Below, one piece after another: positions 37,662 through 49,084 of a stretch of DNA of 64,000 nt. This DNA comes from Adiantum capillus-veneris (Eukaryota; Streptophyta; Polypodiopsida; Polypodiales; Pteridaceae), in the NCBI GenBank assembly GCA_014529385.2, contig CM043958.1:84539025-84603024 (forward strand). Reading direction: 5' to 3'. The stretch's first letter is position 1. The number at the start of each line of letters is the position of its first letter. The notes beneath the pieces are model-generated. The model was not told the origin of the DNA. It made no database searches and saw only the letters and a program-made list of their open reading frames with translations. The translations under genes were made by a program, and so were the position numbers.

Positions 37662-38013
37662 TTAAGGGGGTGATTGTTAGGATAAGCCCAACTTGTGGCA
37701 CCATATGGGAATGCCCTCTAGCCACCTAGGAAGAGATAAACAATGAGATGGTCTAATAGCAAGAGGATATACATTTTCTAGCCAATGATTGCAAAGCACT
37801 AGGCCTATTTGAGAGGCTCTTTTCTAATGAATCATTGCACTTTGAGTTTTAATCTCTCTCTCTCTCTCTATGCTCTTGCCCTTGGTATAGCATAACCCTA
37901 ATCTCTATTGCTATAACCTTTACCATAGAAACATGGTGACCTTAAGGCTTCCTCCACCATAGCTTAGCTCACACTAATAATGGAGCGTTGGGTGAAGCAC
38001 CCCATTTCTAACA
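37662..38013 (+). mobile_element. Polypurine tract plus 3' LTR of an unassigned retrotransposon
   Basis: TTAAGGGGGTGAT (37662-37674) is a good polypurine tract. It is followed at 37675 by TGTTAGGATAAGCCCAAC, and an LTR-like end CATTTCTAACA closes at 38013. The 339-bp TG...CA unit includes (CT)n and a TAGCATAACCC leader-like region. The matching 5' LTR and coding region are not seen, so it is a truncated element. Confidence 0.6.
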
Positions 38014-38014
38014 C

Positions 38015-39154
38015 AAATGAAGATGAGTGCATTCCCATCTTGGAATAAGCACATGCAAGACTTGTGGTGGGACATTTCTCTCATGAAACTATAGCTAGGG
38101 CAATATTGATGGCTGGAATATGGTGGCCAACTCTATTTGTGGATACAAAATAATATGTCAGAAGATGTGACCCTTGTCAGAGAGCTAAAATGTCGACTAG
38201 AATGGTGGATAACATGCCATTGTGACTAGTGATGGGAGCAATGGGGTATTGACTCTGTTATTCATATACAACCACTTGCTTACAAGACTCAGGTACAATA
38301 TATTATTGTAGCCACTAATTATCTGACCGAGTGGGCCAAAGATAGAGCCACTAGTAATAATGATTCATGAACCATAGCTACATTCTTGTACAAATGTATA
38401 TTCATGCAATATGGACTTCTTGATCTTGTGAGTGATCGAGGGGCACATTTCCTCAATGTGGAGATAGAGAACTTGCCTCATGAGTTTATGATCATCCATA
38501 ACAAATCCATGCCCTATCATCTTCAAGCCAAAAAAATGGGAGATGGATCTTCATTCAGCTTTATGGGCTTATAGGGTTTCATATAAAACAACTCTAAATG
38601 CCACTCCATTTAATTTATAAAATAGATCTGAATGCCACTCCATTTAATTTGGTCTACAAACTTGATGCTATATTGCCAATGGAGTTTTCCTGCCAACCCT
38701 CAAAGTTGCACATAAAATAGAGTGGACTAGTCATGAACTATTGGAACGACTAGAAAATCTTGAGTAGTTAGATGAGAAAAGACTAGAAACTCTTGCACAC
38801 ATCTATGCTCAAAAAAGGAAACAAAAATATTTCTTTGACTCACATATATTGACATAAATCTTCAAGCAAGGAGACCTTGTGTTGATCTATTCCTTGAAGC
38901 AACATGTCCCTAAGTTCAAGCAAAAGAGGCATGGTCCTTTTGTAATCGAAAGTGTTTCACCAAGCAAGGCGGTTAAATTGGTCACCTTGGATGGTGACAT
39001 AATGGAAAACTGGACTATTGGATGTTGTTTACAAAAGTATAATATAACACTGACTAATAATCTCTTAGAAAGGATGCATGTAGCAAAACAATGCAAGGTG
39101 AAGCAACAAAAGGTCATAGAAGAAGCTCAGATGAAGCTTGCATTCGAGTTTTAA
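38015..39154 (+). pseudogene. Gypsy-D integrase, decayed, plus strand
   Basis: Reading left to right: FSHETIARAILMAGIWWP and CDPCQRAK form the zinc-binding region. VATNYLTEWAK...AT is the core start. LVSDRGAHFLN holds the second catalytic aspartate, and a MPYHLQAK block follows. The C-terminal part (38879-39154) reads HGPFVIESVSPSKAVKLV, a typical gypsy integrase C-terminal domain. Stops and a 34-bp tandem duplication (AATGCCACTCCATTTAATTT at 38597 and 38631) break the frame. RT and RNase H are absent. Confidence 0.85.
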
Positions 39155-39995
39155 AGAGGAAAGTAGCAATGTGACCAAATCCTAACATAATAACAGTCAA
39201 TATGTTTCAAGTTCAGGATCTACATTTCACTCAAGCCTTAGAAGAAGATGAAGTAAAGTCAGATGATTATTGATAGGGTGGACTAGATATGAGGATAATA
39301 GTGAACCTGAAAGGTGGATTCAAAGTCAAAGGTGCCAAGATAAATACAGTAAGTTATTCAACTTACAAAAAAGCAACTACCCAAACCTTGGAGTACTAAA
39401 AAACTAAATTGAAGGCATGCCATAAAGAGTAATGAGTTATTCAACTTACAAAAATGCAACTACCCAAACCTTGGAGTACTACAAAGCTAATTTGAAGGCA
39501 TGCCACAAAGAGTTTACTCTAACATTGGGAATGATCAACATGAACATCTTTGTGCATGGATTTCTTTGTCCACACACATTTATCTGCATTTTAGACGAGC
39601 ATATGAATAAAGATAGTGTACTAGGAGTTACGTGGATGCGGACATACAAAGCTATCCAAGATTGAGATGCAAAAGTATTAGGATGAACGCTCAAAGGTAG
39701 ATTGTTAAAAGTACCATTTGCTTACAGCAAGGAAGAGTGGAAGGAAAACCTTTGGGCTTCAAAATTAGCAAAACAAAGTCTAAACACAACACCTATATCA
39801 GCGGCTCATGCCAAGATCTATCCTCACAACTCAGGTATGCAAGAAATCAAGCAATATTGGGTACCAAAGGCTCAACTATAGGAAATCCTAAGCAAATTTG
39901 GGTACCCAAGGAACAAAAAAGCAAATAGAGTACCTGCAAATCTCAAAAACTAGCGTACCTGCAAATCTCAACAAAAAAAAAAGTACCTGCAAATA
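39155..39995 (+). other. Retroelement-like debris with an 83-bp duplication
   Basis: An 83-bp tandem duplication starts with GTTATTCAACTTACAAAA at 39353 and 39436. The plus strand then has open stretches at 39432-39665 and 39737-39928; the latter ends GNPKQIWVPKEQ, a phrase seen upstream of protease in some copia elements. A GTACCTGCAAATCTCAA unit repeats three times at about 39929-39985. The assignment to copia is tentative. Confidence 0.4.
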
Positions 39996-41330
39996 TGCAA
40001 AATTCATAAGTAATGTCCTTATAAGTAAATATATTGAGGATAATGTAATATGATAACCCCTAGGTGTGTGTAAATGGCATAAATATCATCAAAGAAGCTA
40101 AAAAAGCTATAATTTTCACTCTTTTTGCGTATTTTTTGACAAAAAACTGATCAAATCAAAGAATTCCACAAAAATACAGTCCAAGTATGGTGTTATTGTG
40201 TATTTAGGTAACTTTTGGAATTTTTTCTATTTTCTAGATTAGTTTTGTAAATTTATTTTAATTTTTCTAATAAAAGGATCAAAAATAAAAAATAAATAGT
40301 AAACAAGCTTGGATGGAAGAATGGAAGGTACCTTGATGATCATGAAGCAAGGACAGAGAGGCATGTCAAATCTTGTTCAATTATGACGGCAGTGATGGGA
40401 GCCCTAAATTAGGCCCACGAAGCCTGATTCAATAAAGTTTTTAGAAACAAGGAGATCGGAGTCCAAATGAAGGAATTTTTGAAAGGGAGGTAGATCTCAT
40501 GATCTTGTAGGACTAACAAGGGGGTTTGAGAGAAAGCGAGTTGGTAAGTCCATGTATTTATAGTCCTAGTAGCCCAAAAAGAGTCTCATTTCTACTTGTC
40601 ACCTTTTGGAGAGAGCTCTTAGATACTTCCTTGCACCTGCTAATTGCAGCTTCTAGCCACTTCCACAATACACAGTCTCACACGAGACATGAGGGGCGAG
40701 TTTCTAACCTACTAATGAACATGTTCGATTGTGCATACGGGGTAGTCCCAAAAAAACTAGGTTAGCAAAACCTTCCTGAGAATGAACAACAACAAAAATG
40801 ATTGTAACAATTGGCCCAGTACAACAAACTCAACCAAATTTGAAGGGGGCCATAACATAGGCATGTAGAACATTTTCCACATGTTGAGATGATGATTTTG
40901 TTGGGGTCGAGGGGGGGTCTATAGATAATAAGGTCACATTTGGCGAGCATTTGGCCGAGTGTTGGAATTGACTTTTGACTTCACAGACGGCTTCCCCATA
41001 GGTAGGATAAACAATGTACCTAGATGGGATCCAAAGAAAACACCATTTGGGACCTGTGGCATAAGAAAACAAATCAGAGGAGCGAAAAGCATCATTTTTT
41101 ACCAAAGGTAGAAAATCAACTCCAAACTGATCCAAAGTCAACATGGGGGTTCTACTTGATATATGAAACGAGCCCAAATGCTTCAAGGTGGTAAAAAGTC
41201 ATCACGACAAGATTTGAGGACCATATCATGAATGTCAGAGAGAAAAGTGGAGAAGACACCTTTGGGACAACCATTTCAAGCTCAAAATGGCTAAACTTTG
41301 TGTATTATGCCCATTTATTATGTGTATAAC
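39996..41330. other. Unassigned, with one unrecognised minus ORF
   Basis: The only notable open stretch is 40830-41186 (-, 118 codons), which contains LDQFGVDFLPLVKNDAFR and WCFLWIPSRYIVYPTYGEA. It has no motif I know and may be a fragment of a larger decayed gene. The remainder is AT-rich without landmarks. Confidence 0.35.
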
Positions 41331-41990
41331 AAAAAAAAATCAACTTAATGAAAATTTGCAAGGGTTGATAATAATCATGATTACTATAGCCCAAAATGAC
41401 CTACTTTTCCCAAGGTTTCATTACACATTGCTTTCACATGTCATAATAAGCCCATTCATGCATTGAAACCAAAAAAAATCATCTTCACATTTACCACTTG
41501 GTCAAAAAACGCTCAAGAGCTTCTTGTTTCCAAAATTGGGTAGTTGGAAAAACAAAAAATTCACCAAAACCACATTCAAGGCTTCTTCCAACAAGGATAA
41601 CAAGTGTGTATAGTCAAAATGTCAAAAATTTGAAAAAATAGGGAGGGAGATAATAATCACAGTTACTTTCTACCAATCCCAAATCAACTCAACTCTTCAC
41701 ATATTTTTGATATACATTGTTTCCCCATGTCATCATAAGCCTACCCACCAAGTTTGAGCAAATTTGAACATTCAATGTATTCCTTCTTACACTTAGCCAA
41801 TTTTAGAGCCATCTATTACAAAAACAGTCCATGTCTCACTTTATTGATCCAAATTCTTCAAAAATCCTATCACTGCTTATTCATAATTCCCTTGACCCAT
41901 GCATGAAGCAAAAGTCCAAAAATCATGCACAAATTGAGCCCTATATAATAAGTGAATTTATTATCTTGCTTGCAAATTTTGCTTGCAAAT
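41331..41990. repeat. About 285-bp repeat, diverged array 2
   Basis: Cores GATAATAATCATGATTAC (41367) and GATAATAATCACAGTTAC (41649) are 282 bp apart. They are followed by CATGTCATAATAAGCC-type and CCAAGTTTGAGCAAATTT blocks that match array 1 at 35050-36208. The palindrome has decayed here. Units are more diverged than in array 1. Confidence 0.75.
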
Positions 41991-42059
41991 TTATTATCTT
42001 GCTTTTTGTCCCAAGTTGATATTTTTTGAGTTGCATCATGTTTACTTAGCTTAAGAAAT

Positions 42060-43430
42060 AGTCTTTAAGCATCAAAGTAGAAATTGGCAATTTCAAGCTT
42101 CACATGAGGAGTTGCATAGATATCTCCACTCTGAAAAGTACGTAACATATAATATTGTGCTTTTGGATTACAAGTTCAATGCAGACGTCACTAGGGTTAT
42201 CCCAAAAGAAGAAAACTCTAAAGCAAAGACTCCAAGTGCTCATGGCTTAGTAGTTGGAAGAGAGATCCATCAATGTAGCTAAGAAGGGGTACATTTTAGA
42301 GTTCAATCTTGAAGAACACCATGTGGCCATTTTCCAAGGTAGATTAAAGAATGCAAACAACAAGGTAGTGAAGATCCAACTTCTACCAAAGGAGGTGTAT
42401 GATGTGGTGAAGGATCCAATAGTACGAGAAGCCAACCGGTGGTTGAAATTGCTAGCTTTTTATGAAATGTAGCCATTTGGTGTCAATTTGCAGAGATCTT
42501 ATGAACTCTTGAGCTCTATTCAAGAGGATGGAACTGCTCAAATCATAAATTCATTAGGGAAAGAAATTGAGGTCAACATCACTAAGGATATTGTGGTTGA
42601 GGCCTTGAAGTTTCCAACAATGGAGAATCAATGAGATCTAAGGAGAAGAAGCACACATGTATCTTCATAAAAAATTTAGTAGCTTACACCTTTCGAGACA
42701 TGATTCACAAATAGGTTGAAGATCACATAAGACTGTATCATCAATGTTTTCACTTCATAGCCAAGAGACCCCCAAGATATAACACACCCAGCCATGTTGT
42801 GGCTTTTGCATTTAGAACAACATTAAAGTCCAAGTAGCTGATGACCAATGGTCACATCCAAGTAGCCGATGTTCATTGATCATCAACATTTCCACTTTAC
42901 AATCAAGAAACCCCAAAAAGATGTACCACACCCAACCATGCTATGGATTCTGCATTCACAACAACATTAAAGTCCAAGTAGCCAATGGCCATTGATCATG
43001 CCCAATATATGCTCAACACTCTAAAGAGAACCAAGGAAACTAAGGGTGTTTCTTATATAGGGTCTCCAGAGGCACTAACTAGAATAGCATACCATATGGT
43101 GAGAATGACCGAAAACCTACCACCTGCACCCAACCAAAATTCTTGGTTGATTGTTGATGTCGGAAATGAATAAGATGAGGAGGAAGAAGTTGAAGTGACA
43201 AAGTTCCCTGCAACAAGATACAAAATGAAAGCTAGTTGAAAGCTTGAAAGAAGAAGAAGACCAAGACTTGGAAGAAGATGGTTAATAAGACAAAGAGGAG
43301 AAGCCCATCCTTTCAGAGTCATAGGAGAAAATAAAAGAGCTACAAAAGGCAAATGGAGGAAAGGAAAAGCAAAAGAGTATGAGCTCGAAGGATGCACCTT
43401 CAAGAAACTATTCATATAACGTGCGTTCAA
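42060..43430 (+). pseudogene. Gag-like relic with a 144-bp duplication
   Basis: The plus strand at 42254-42472 is open (contains AKKGYILEFNLEEHHVA and VKIQLLPKEVYDVVKDP). It continues across stops with ITKDIVVEALKFPT and, in another frame, LVAYTFRDMIHK and LYHQCFHFIAKRPPRY. This pattern reminds me of capsid-like regions of large plant gypsy elements, but I cannot place the family. A 144-bp segment is tandemly duplicated (AACAACATTAAAGTCCAAGT at 42816 and 42960). The lysine/glutamate-rich end lies near 43200-43420. Confidence 0.4.
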
Positions 43431-43764
43431 AAAGTATTAAAAAAACCCCTTTACTTACATGCTTAAGGTAATAAAATAACATGCTTAAGGTAATAAAAAA
43501 CCCCTTTACTTACATGCTTAAGGTAATAAAATAACCCCTTTTTCTTCAGAAACTTACGCCTTTTTCTCTAAAATCAATTCAAAAATCCCTTCTATTAATA
43601 TAGTCCTGTTAAATTTTTTCATTTTTTGGCAATTAAAAAACCCATTCATTTGAACTCACATGGTAGCTTACATGTCTAAGAGGTGAACCCCCCGAGAGTA
43701 TGAGTGCCACCACCCATGCAACTTGAACCACCGAAAGGGAAGCTCAATTGCGCATGCATGCACG

Positions 43765-43949
<185 letters not shown>

Positions 43950-44117
43950 TTTTGAGCTAGAATGGGGATTGCAAGGAGATTTTAAAGCATATTGGCAACC
44001 TAACCCCAAAAATCTTTGCAAAAAAACCCCCATGATATGACACGCCGATGACCCATTGGTGGGGTTAGAATATCTCTATGGTCTTGAGGAAAATACAAGA
44101 GCAAGCAACCTCTCAAG

Positions 44118-46910
44118 CTAAAGTGCAACCAGATTAGGCTGAGGAAACCACCATAATTGACACCTCAAAGAAGCAAGAATCTGCTGAGTAGTAAAATCAT
44201 CAACAGCAAGCACAATATTGGAAAGACGTGAAGCAAGAGTAGGCAGAGAATGGCCATACACAATTTCAAATGGAGATCTACCTGTGACAGTGTGAGTGAT
44301 GTTGTTATATAAAAACTGTAGAATTTGCAGGCAAATATTCCATTTCTTGGGTTGAGAAGAAACATAAACTTTTAACAAGTCAATGATGGTGTGATTAGTG
44401 ACTTCGGTTTGACCATTAGACTTGGGATGGAATGCAGAAGTAAAATCAAGTGTGGTTCCAAGATTTTCAAAAACAGTAGTCCAAAATCACTACAAAATTT
44501 GGAATCTCGATTAGATATTATAACTTTAGGCAAACCATGATATGGAAAGATATCTTAAGAAATAGAAGTGCAGCTTGATGTGATGTGAGTGTTTTTATAC
44601 AAGGAATGAAGTATGCTTGTTTGGAAAAAGATCATTGACAGTCATATCATGCTTGTGAACAATGAGTGAAAATCTAGTAACAAAATCCATTGAAATATGT
44701 TCCCAAGGTTTTTCAGGAATAGGGAGAGGGTGTAAAAGTCTCAATTTCTTACATGTTGCTGCTTTGACCTTTTGACAAATTAAACAAGTTGAAACATACT
44801 GTTTAACATCAGTTTTCATAGTAAGCCAAAAGAAATCATGATATAAATTTTGAAAAGTAGCAACAAATCCTCTATGTCTAGCATAGGGTGGTTTGTGCAA
44901 CTCTTCATGTATGAAAAAATTTAGTTACACACATTTTTTTTTTGGAATTAATAAAAAATTCTAGAATAATGTATTCCAAAAATGTGTACACACAGTTCTC
45001 GATCATATGCAACCATGTGGTTTTTTAATCATCATCTTGTGCATAAGTGTCAAGCATTGAATCAAATGAAGTACCCGTAATGGTTGATAGACTATTAAGA
45101 GAGGGTCTTCGGCTCAAAGCATCAAAGACAACATTCTCCTTACCAAGTTGGTATTGAATGTTGGGTTAAAAACTTTGAATGAAGACAGATCAATTAATAT
45201 GTCAATCATCTATTAAGGGTTGAGACAATAAATACTTGATACTTTGTTGATCAGTTTTGATGATTAAATTAACACCCATTCAATAGTGTTTTCAATTTTT
45301 TAAAGCATGTACGACATCAATTAACTCTTTGTCATATGTATTAAATTTGGCTTTAGATGGTTTAAACTTACGACTTTCAAATGTGAGTGGATGGTTATCT
45401 TGCATAAGGACTGTATCGATATCTTTTTCACTAGCATCAGTGACAACGACAAAGAATGGTCTATCAAAATCAGGCAATTACAGTACTGGTACATTTATCA
45501 AAACATTCTTGAGTTCACTAAAGGAAATTTCTTGCAAATCAATCCAAACATAAGGAGAATTTTTCTTTAATAGGAGAGTGAAGTAATGAGATTTGTAAGC
45601 AAAGATACGTACAAACTTCCTGTAATAACTGCATAGAACAATAAAAGAATGAAGTTCATACAAATTTTTGGGTCTAGGCCATGATTGAATGGCTTCAATT
45701 TTCTTAGGATCTACATGGATTCCCTTGCCCGATACAATGTGTCCCAAATATTCAATGTCAGATTAACAAATAAACTCTTTTCAGGATTCAGATACAAGTG
45801 GTTGTGTGCAAGCAGTGTTAAATGCTCTTTATGTTCTTGTTCTGATTTACTGAATACAAGAATTCCATCAAAGAATACAATCACAAAATCTTGATGATCA
45901 ATGAAAATTCTGTTCATCATGCGTGTGAATGTGGCTGGTGAATTTGTCAAACCAAATGGCATGACAAGAAATTCATAGTGTCCCGTTTGTGTTCTGAAAG
46001 CAATTTTATATACATCTTGATCAAACATTTTGACTTGGTGATACCCTGATTTGAGGTCAATTTTGCTAAAGATGTTTTCCCCTTTTAGTTTGTCTAATAG
46101 ATCATCCACTGTAGGAATAGGAAACTTGTTCTTGGTGGTGATCTTGTTTAAAACCCTGTAGTCAATACACATACAAAAAGTCTCATTTTTCTTCTTAACA
46201 AGGAGTACTGGAGCTCCGTATGGTGAACTGCTGGGTCTTATAAGTCCTCGATCAAACAAGTCAGTAATTTGAGTTTGTATCTCCCTGTGTGCAGTTGGAT
46301 TTACACGATAAGGTGCTCTACAAGGAGGTTCACTACCCGATATAATATCTATTTTGTGGTCTTCTGGGCGTGAAGGTGGTATTACAGGTGGTAGATCATG
46401 CATAAAACAATTCTAAAATTGTGAGAGAAAATCATCATTGAAGAATTATGTGAGGTTTCGGTTTCAACAAAAATTTAATTTACCAACACTACATATATCT
46501 TTCCTTGTTTTTAAATGGCTCTTTTGGCTTGAATGTGAGAGAGAAGTGGAAATTGTTGGTGTGCTAGTGTTGCTTGGATGGAGAAATTTTTATTATTATG
46601 AGTGAGAGATATGGTACCTGTTTTATAATTAATCAACGGATCACATTCATGACAAAATGGCATTCCCAAGATCATATCAAGACCATGCAACAATGGTGCT
46701 ACCAAAAATGTACGTGCAAACTTCAACAGTGACTTGGGCTTTGCAATTAAAACATTGATTATTAAAAACAATTTTGACTTTGTGAGGTGAAGCAATTTCA
46801 GAGATAGATAGTTGTTGTGCCAATCCTGTAGAAATAAAATCATGGCTACTGCCATCATCTAAAAGAATGGTGAAACTTTCACCCTTGAGTGTGCCTTGCA
46901 CTTTAAACAA
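44118..46910 (-). pseudogene. Gypsy-A2 protease, RT, RNase H and integrase, disrupted
   Basis: Protease (46677-46910) reads ILLDDGSSHDFISTGL, with DDG where D-S/T-G is usual. RT (45711-46403) has [46 protein letters not shown] and [14 protein letters not shown]; the second catalytic aspartate is glycine, so polymerase activity should be lost. A linker [20 protein letters not shown] is at 45478-45747, then RNase H (45292-45477, VVTDASEKDI). Integrase zinc region is at 44595-44900 (CLICQKVK, HISMDFV) and the later core at 44118-44378 (YNNITHTVTGRSPFEIV). Frameshifts separate the pieces. Confidence 0.93.
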
Positions 46911-47652
46911 AGTGTGAGGAGATATAGGAGTACTTGAAGATGGGTTGTCATCATGATCATACTCAAGATCATATCCTTCTCGTAATTAGCTTCTACTTCA
47001 TTGTCGTCGGGATTAGTATCTTCGATAAGGTTAACAGTAGCACCGTTGGGGCGGTTGTTGTTGAAGGATTTTTTGCTTGGATTTCGAGCGATTCCATTGG
47101 ATTGGCCATTGCTCTTAGCATGACTTTTTGGGCACTTATCTGCATAGTGACCATAGTGAAAACATTTAAAACACTTCACCTTTTTATTACCATTAGAGTT
47201 TTGAGCAGGACGTTGGTTGAAAGATTTTTGGTTGCCTCGTTGCTGTGTTGTTGTTGTTGTTGTTTCTATAAGGTTGAGAAGTTGTAGCAAAATTTTCAAA
47301 TCTGAGTCTCTTGAAAAAAGTACGGCTTTGATGTTTGTTATTGTCAAAGTTAGGAGAGAAAGAAGCTCTCTTATTACGGTTAGTGTTAGCAGTTTGTTCG
47401 GTGTGAGAGGGTCCACCTTTCTTCTTCTCTGCATGAAGGGCCAAATTAATAGACTTTGACATTGAATCTGGTTCAAAGATATCGACCTCAGCACCAATTT
47501 ATAGTACTAAGCCAGATATATATTTACGCTCTAATTTCCTGCGAGACTGACATGTTCAATAGCTTGCAATTGAATTAAATAGTTCCAAAAATTATCACTA
47601 TAGCCTTGGATATCTTCATTTCGACCCTGTCGAATTAAATTCCATTGACATA
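46859..47652 (-). pseudogene. Gypsy-A2 gag, C-terminal part
   Basis: Contains WNLIRQGRNEDIQGYSDNFW, the conserved capsid helix region, near the Copia-B junction. The zinc knuckle CFKCFHYGHYADKC (CX2CX4HX4C) lies about 100 residues into the 46859-47497 stretch and is followed by NGQSNGIARNPSKKSF. Stops near 47520-47560 break it. The N-terminal half lies on the other side of Copia-B. Confidence 0.85.
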
Positions 47653-47879
47653 TGTTATCATATACATGTGGTATTGATGTGTGTGAACACACTAGGACCG
47701 CCGGGGCATTTTTTCCCTCTTTAGGAGGTTTTTTCCCCCGAGCATTGTATATACGCCCACCACTCTAGGGCTATCTATCTTTCCATTGCATACTAAGAAA
47801 CACACTCTCTATTGTGTGTCTTGAGCTTCTTTTGTCTTCTCCAAGCTATGTGTGTTTCTCTGCAACCCTAATTCCAACA
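47653..47879 (+). repeat. 5' LTR of Copia-B
   Basis: A 227-bp LTR, TGTTATCATATACATG to CTAATTCCAACA, nearly identical in layout to the Copia-A LTR on the opposite strand. Confidence 0.93.
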
Positions 47880-47881
47880 AT

Positions 47882-47893
47882 TGGTATCAGAGC
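47882..47893 (+). other. tRNA-iMet primer-binding site of Copia-B
   Basis: TGGTATCAGAGC two bases after the LTR. The leader that follows (to about 48175) matches the Copia-A leader. Confidence 0.92.
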
Positions 47894-48180
47894 AGGTTGC
47901 GTCCTCCCGGGCTTAGTCGCCAGCTGCTCCAACACACGCCTGTTCACTTTCTCCGATTTCAGTGAGCTTTGGCGAGTGTTCGTAAGTTGACAAATATTTC
48001 GGGAGAGCTCGTGGAGCTTAGTCTGCTCAGATTTTTGATTCGGGATCATTTCGGCCTCCGTTTCCACTACAGGCAGTGCTGCACAGGCTATTTCGTCATT
48101 TTGTGCAGAATTTATGTCAGTGTCATTTTCTGCATATCAGGTGCCTCATAGTCTTCTACGGTTTGTGCTATATAGCAAAA

Positions 48181-48209
48181 AATCATGAAGATACTCTGTT
48201 TGTGTGTGT

Positions 48210-48261
<52 letters not shown>

Positions 48262-48918
48262 GTGTTTGAATCTTTGATAGGGCATGGCTCCTAGGCAAGT
48301 TTTTTCCCACCCATGCATGCCTGGCATGCATTTGAAATAATCTTGCAGCATTTTATCATATGCCTTATGAGAAAAAGGTGTCTTGTAGTGCATCTCAAAC
48401 CAAGTTTAAAATTCAACCTTCAATTCTCTATTGACTTCAATTGGAGTGCTTGCCGTATGGAATCTCCCCTACCAAAGCCATAAGGAAGCCGATGTCATAG
48501 AGTAGAGCCAATATTAAGGCGATATTCTCACATGGTGGGAGGGCCCCTTGGGTTGCCCCTTAGGCACCCAAACTTACAATAAGTGTGAAAAAAAGAGCCA
48601 TTTATGGCGAACTACAGTGGTGGCGGTTTCCCTTGCAATCTTGGATTGTCGTGCACGCTCCATTGTGAGCTTACGAGCAAATGTCATGCAAAAAAACAGT
48701 TGTCTCATCGGCGGCACAACGTTCTTGAGACCTTTGCTCACCCTCACATGCGCCTTCGGTGCAAACACCGTGGGCAAGCAAATATGTACGCTTTTGGTGT
48801 GTGGATTACGTGATGGTGGAGGCACACGATTTGTGATGTCTGTAAGCACCATGGCAATTGTTGCATGAGGAAGCAAAGGATGAAAAGAGAGAGGGGGGGA
48901 GAGAAGGGACCAAGGGGG
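48181..48918 (+). other. Foreign segment replacing gag-pol in Copia-B
   Basis: The match to the Copia-A leader stops after GCTATATAGCA at about 48176. It resumes with GGCTTACTCCCC at about 48919. Between them is (TG)n at 48201-48223, a run of 37 G at 48224-48260, and about 650 bp of unfamiliar DNA. One plus-strand stretch (48604-48813) is rich in C and H (for example CTLHCELTSKCHAKKQ) and is open for 69 codons. It has no recognised family. The segment may be captured host DNA, or the product of recombination with another element. Confidence 0.6.
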
Positions 48919-49084
48919 CTTACTCCCCTTTGTGGATTGATCATGTCCTCAGGGCATGGCACTACCCTTTACTCATGTGCCAGCTCTCGTTCACCGCATC
49001 ACTCCAGGGGGGATTTGTTACCATATATATGTGGTAGTGATGTGTGTGACCGCCAGGGCATTTTTTCCCTCTTTAGGAGGTTTT

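Noticed and set aside
48112-48393. Poly-proline ORFs on the minus strand
   Set aside because: They translate the 37-G homopolymer; no supporting context.
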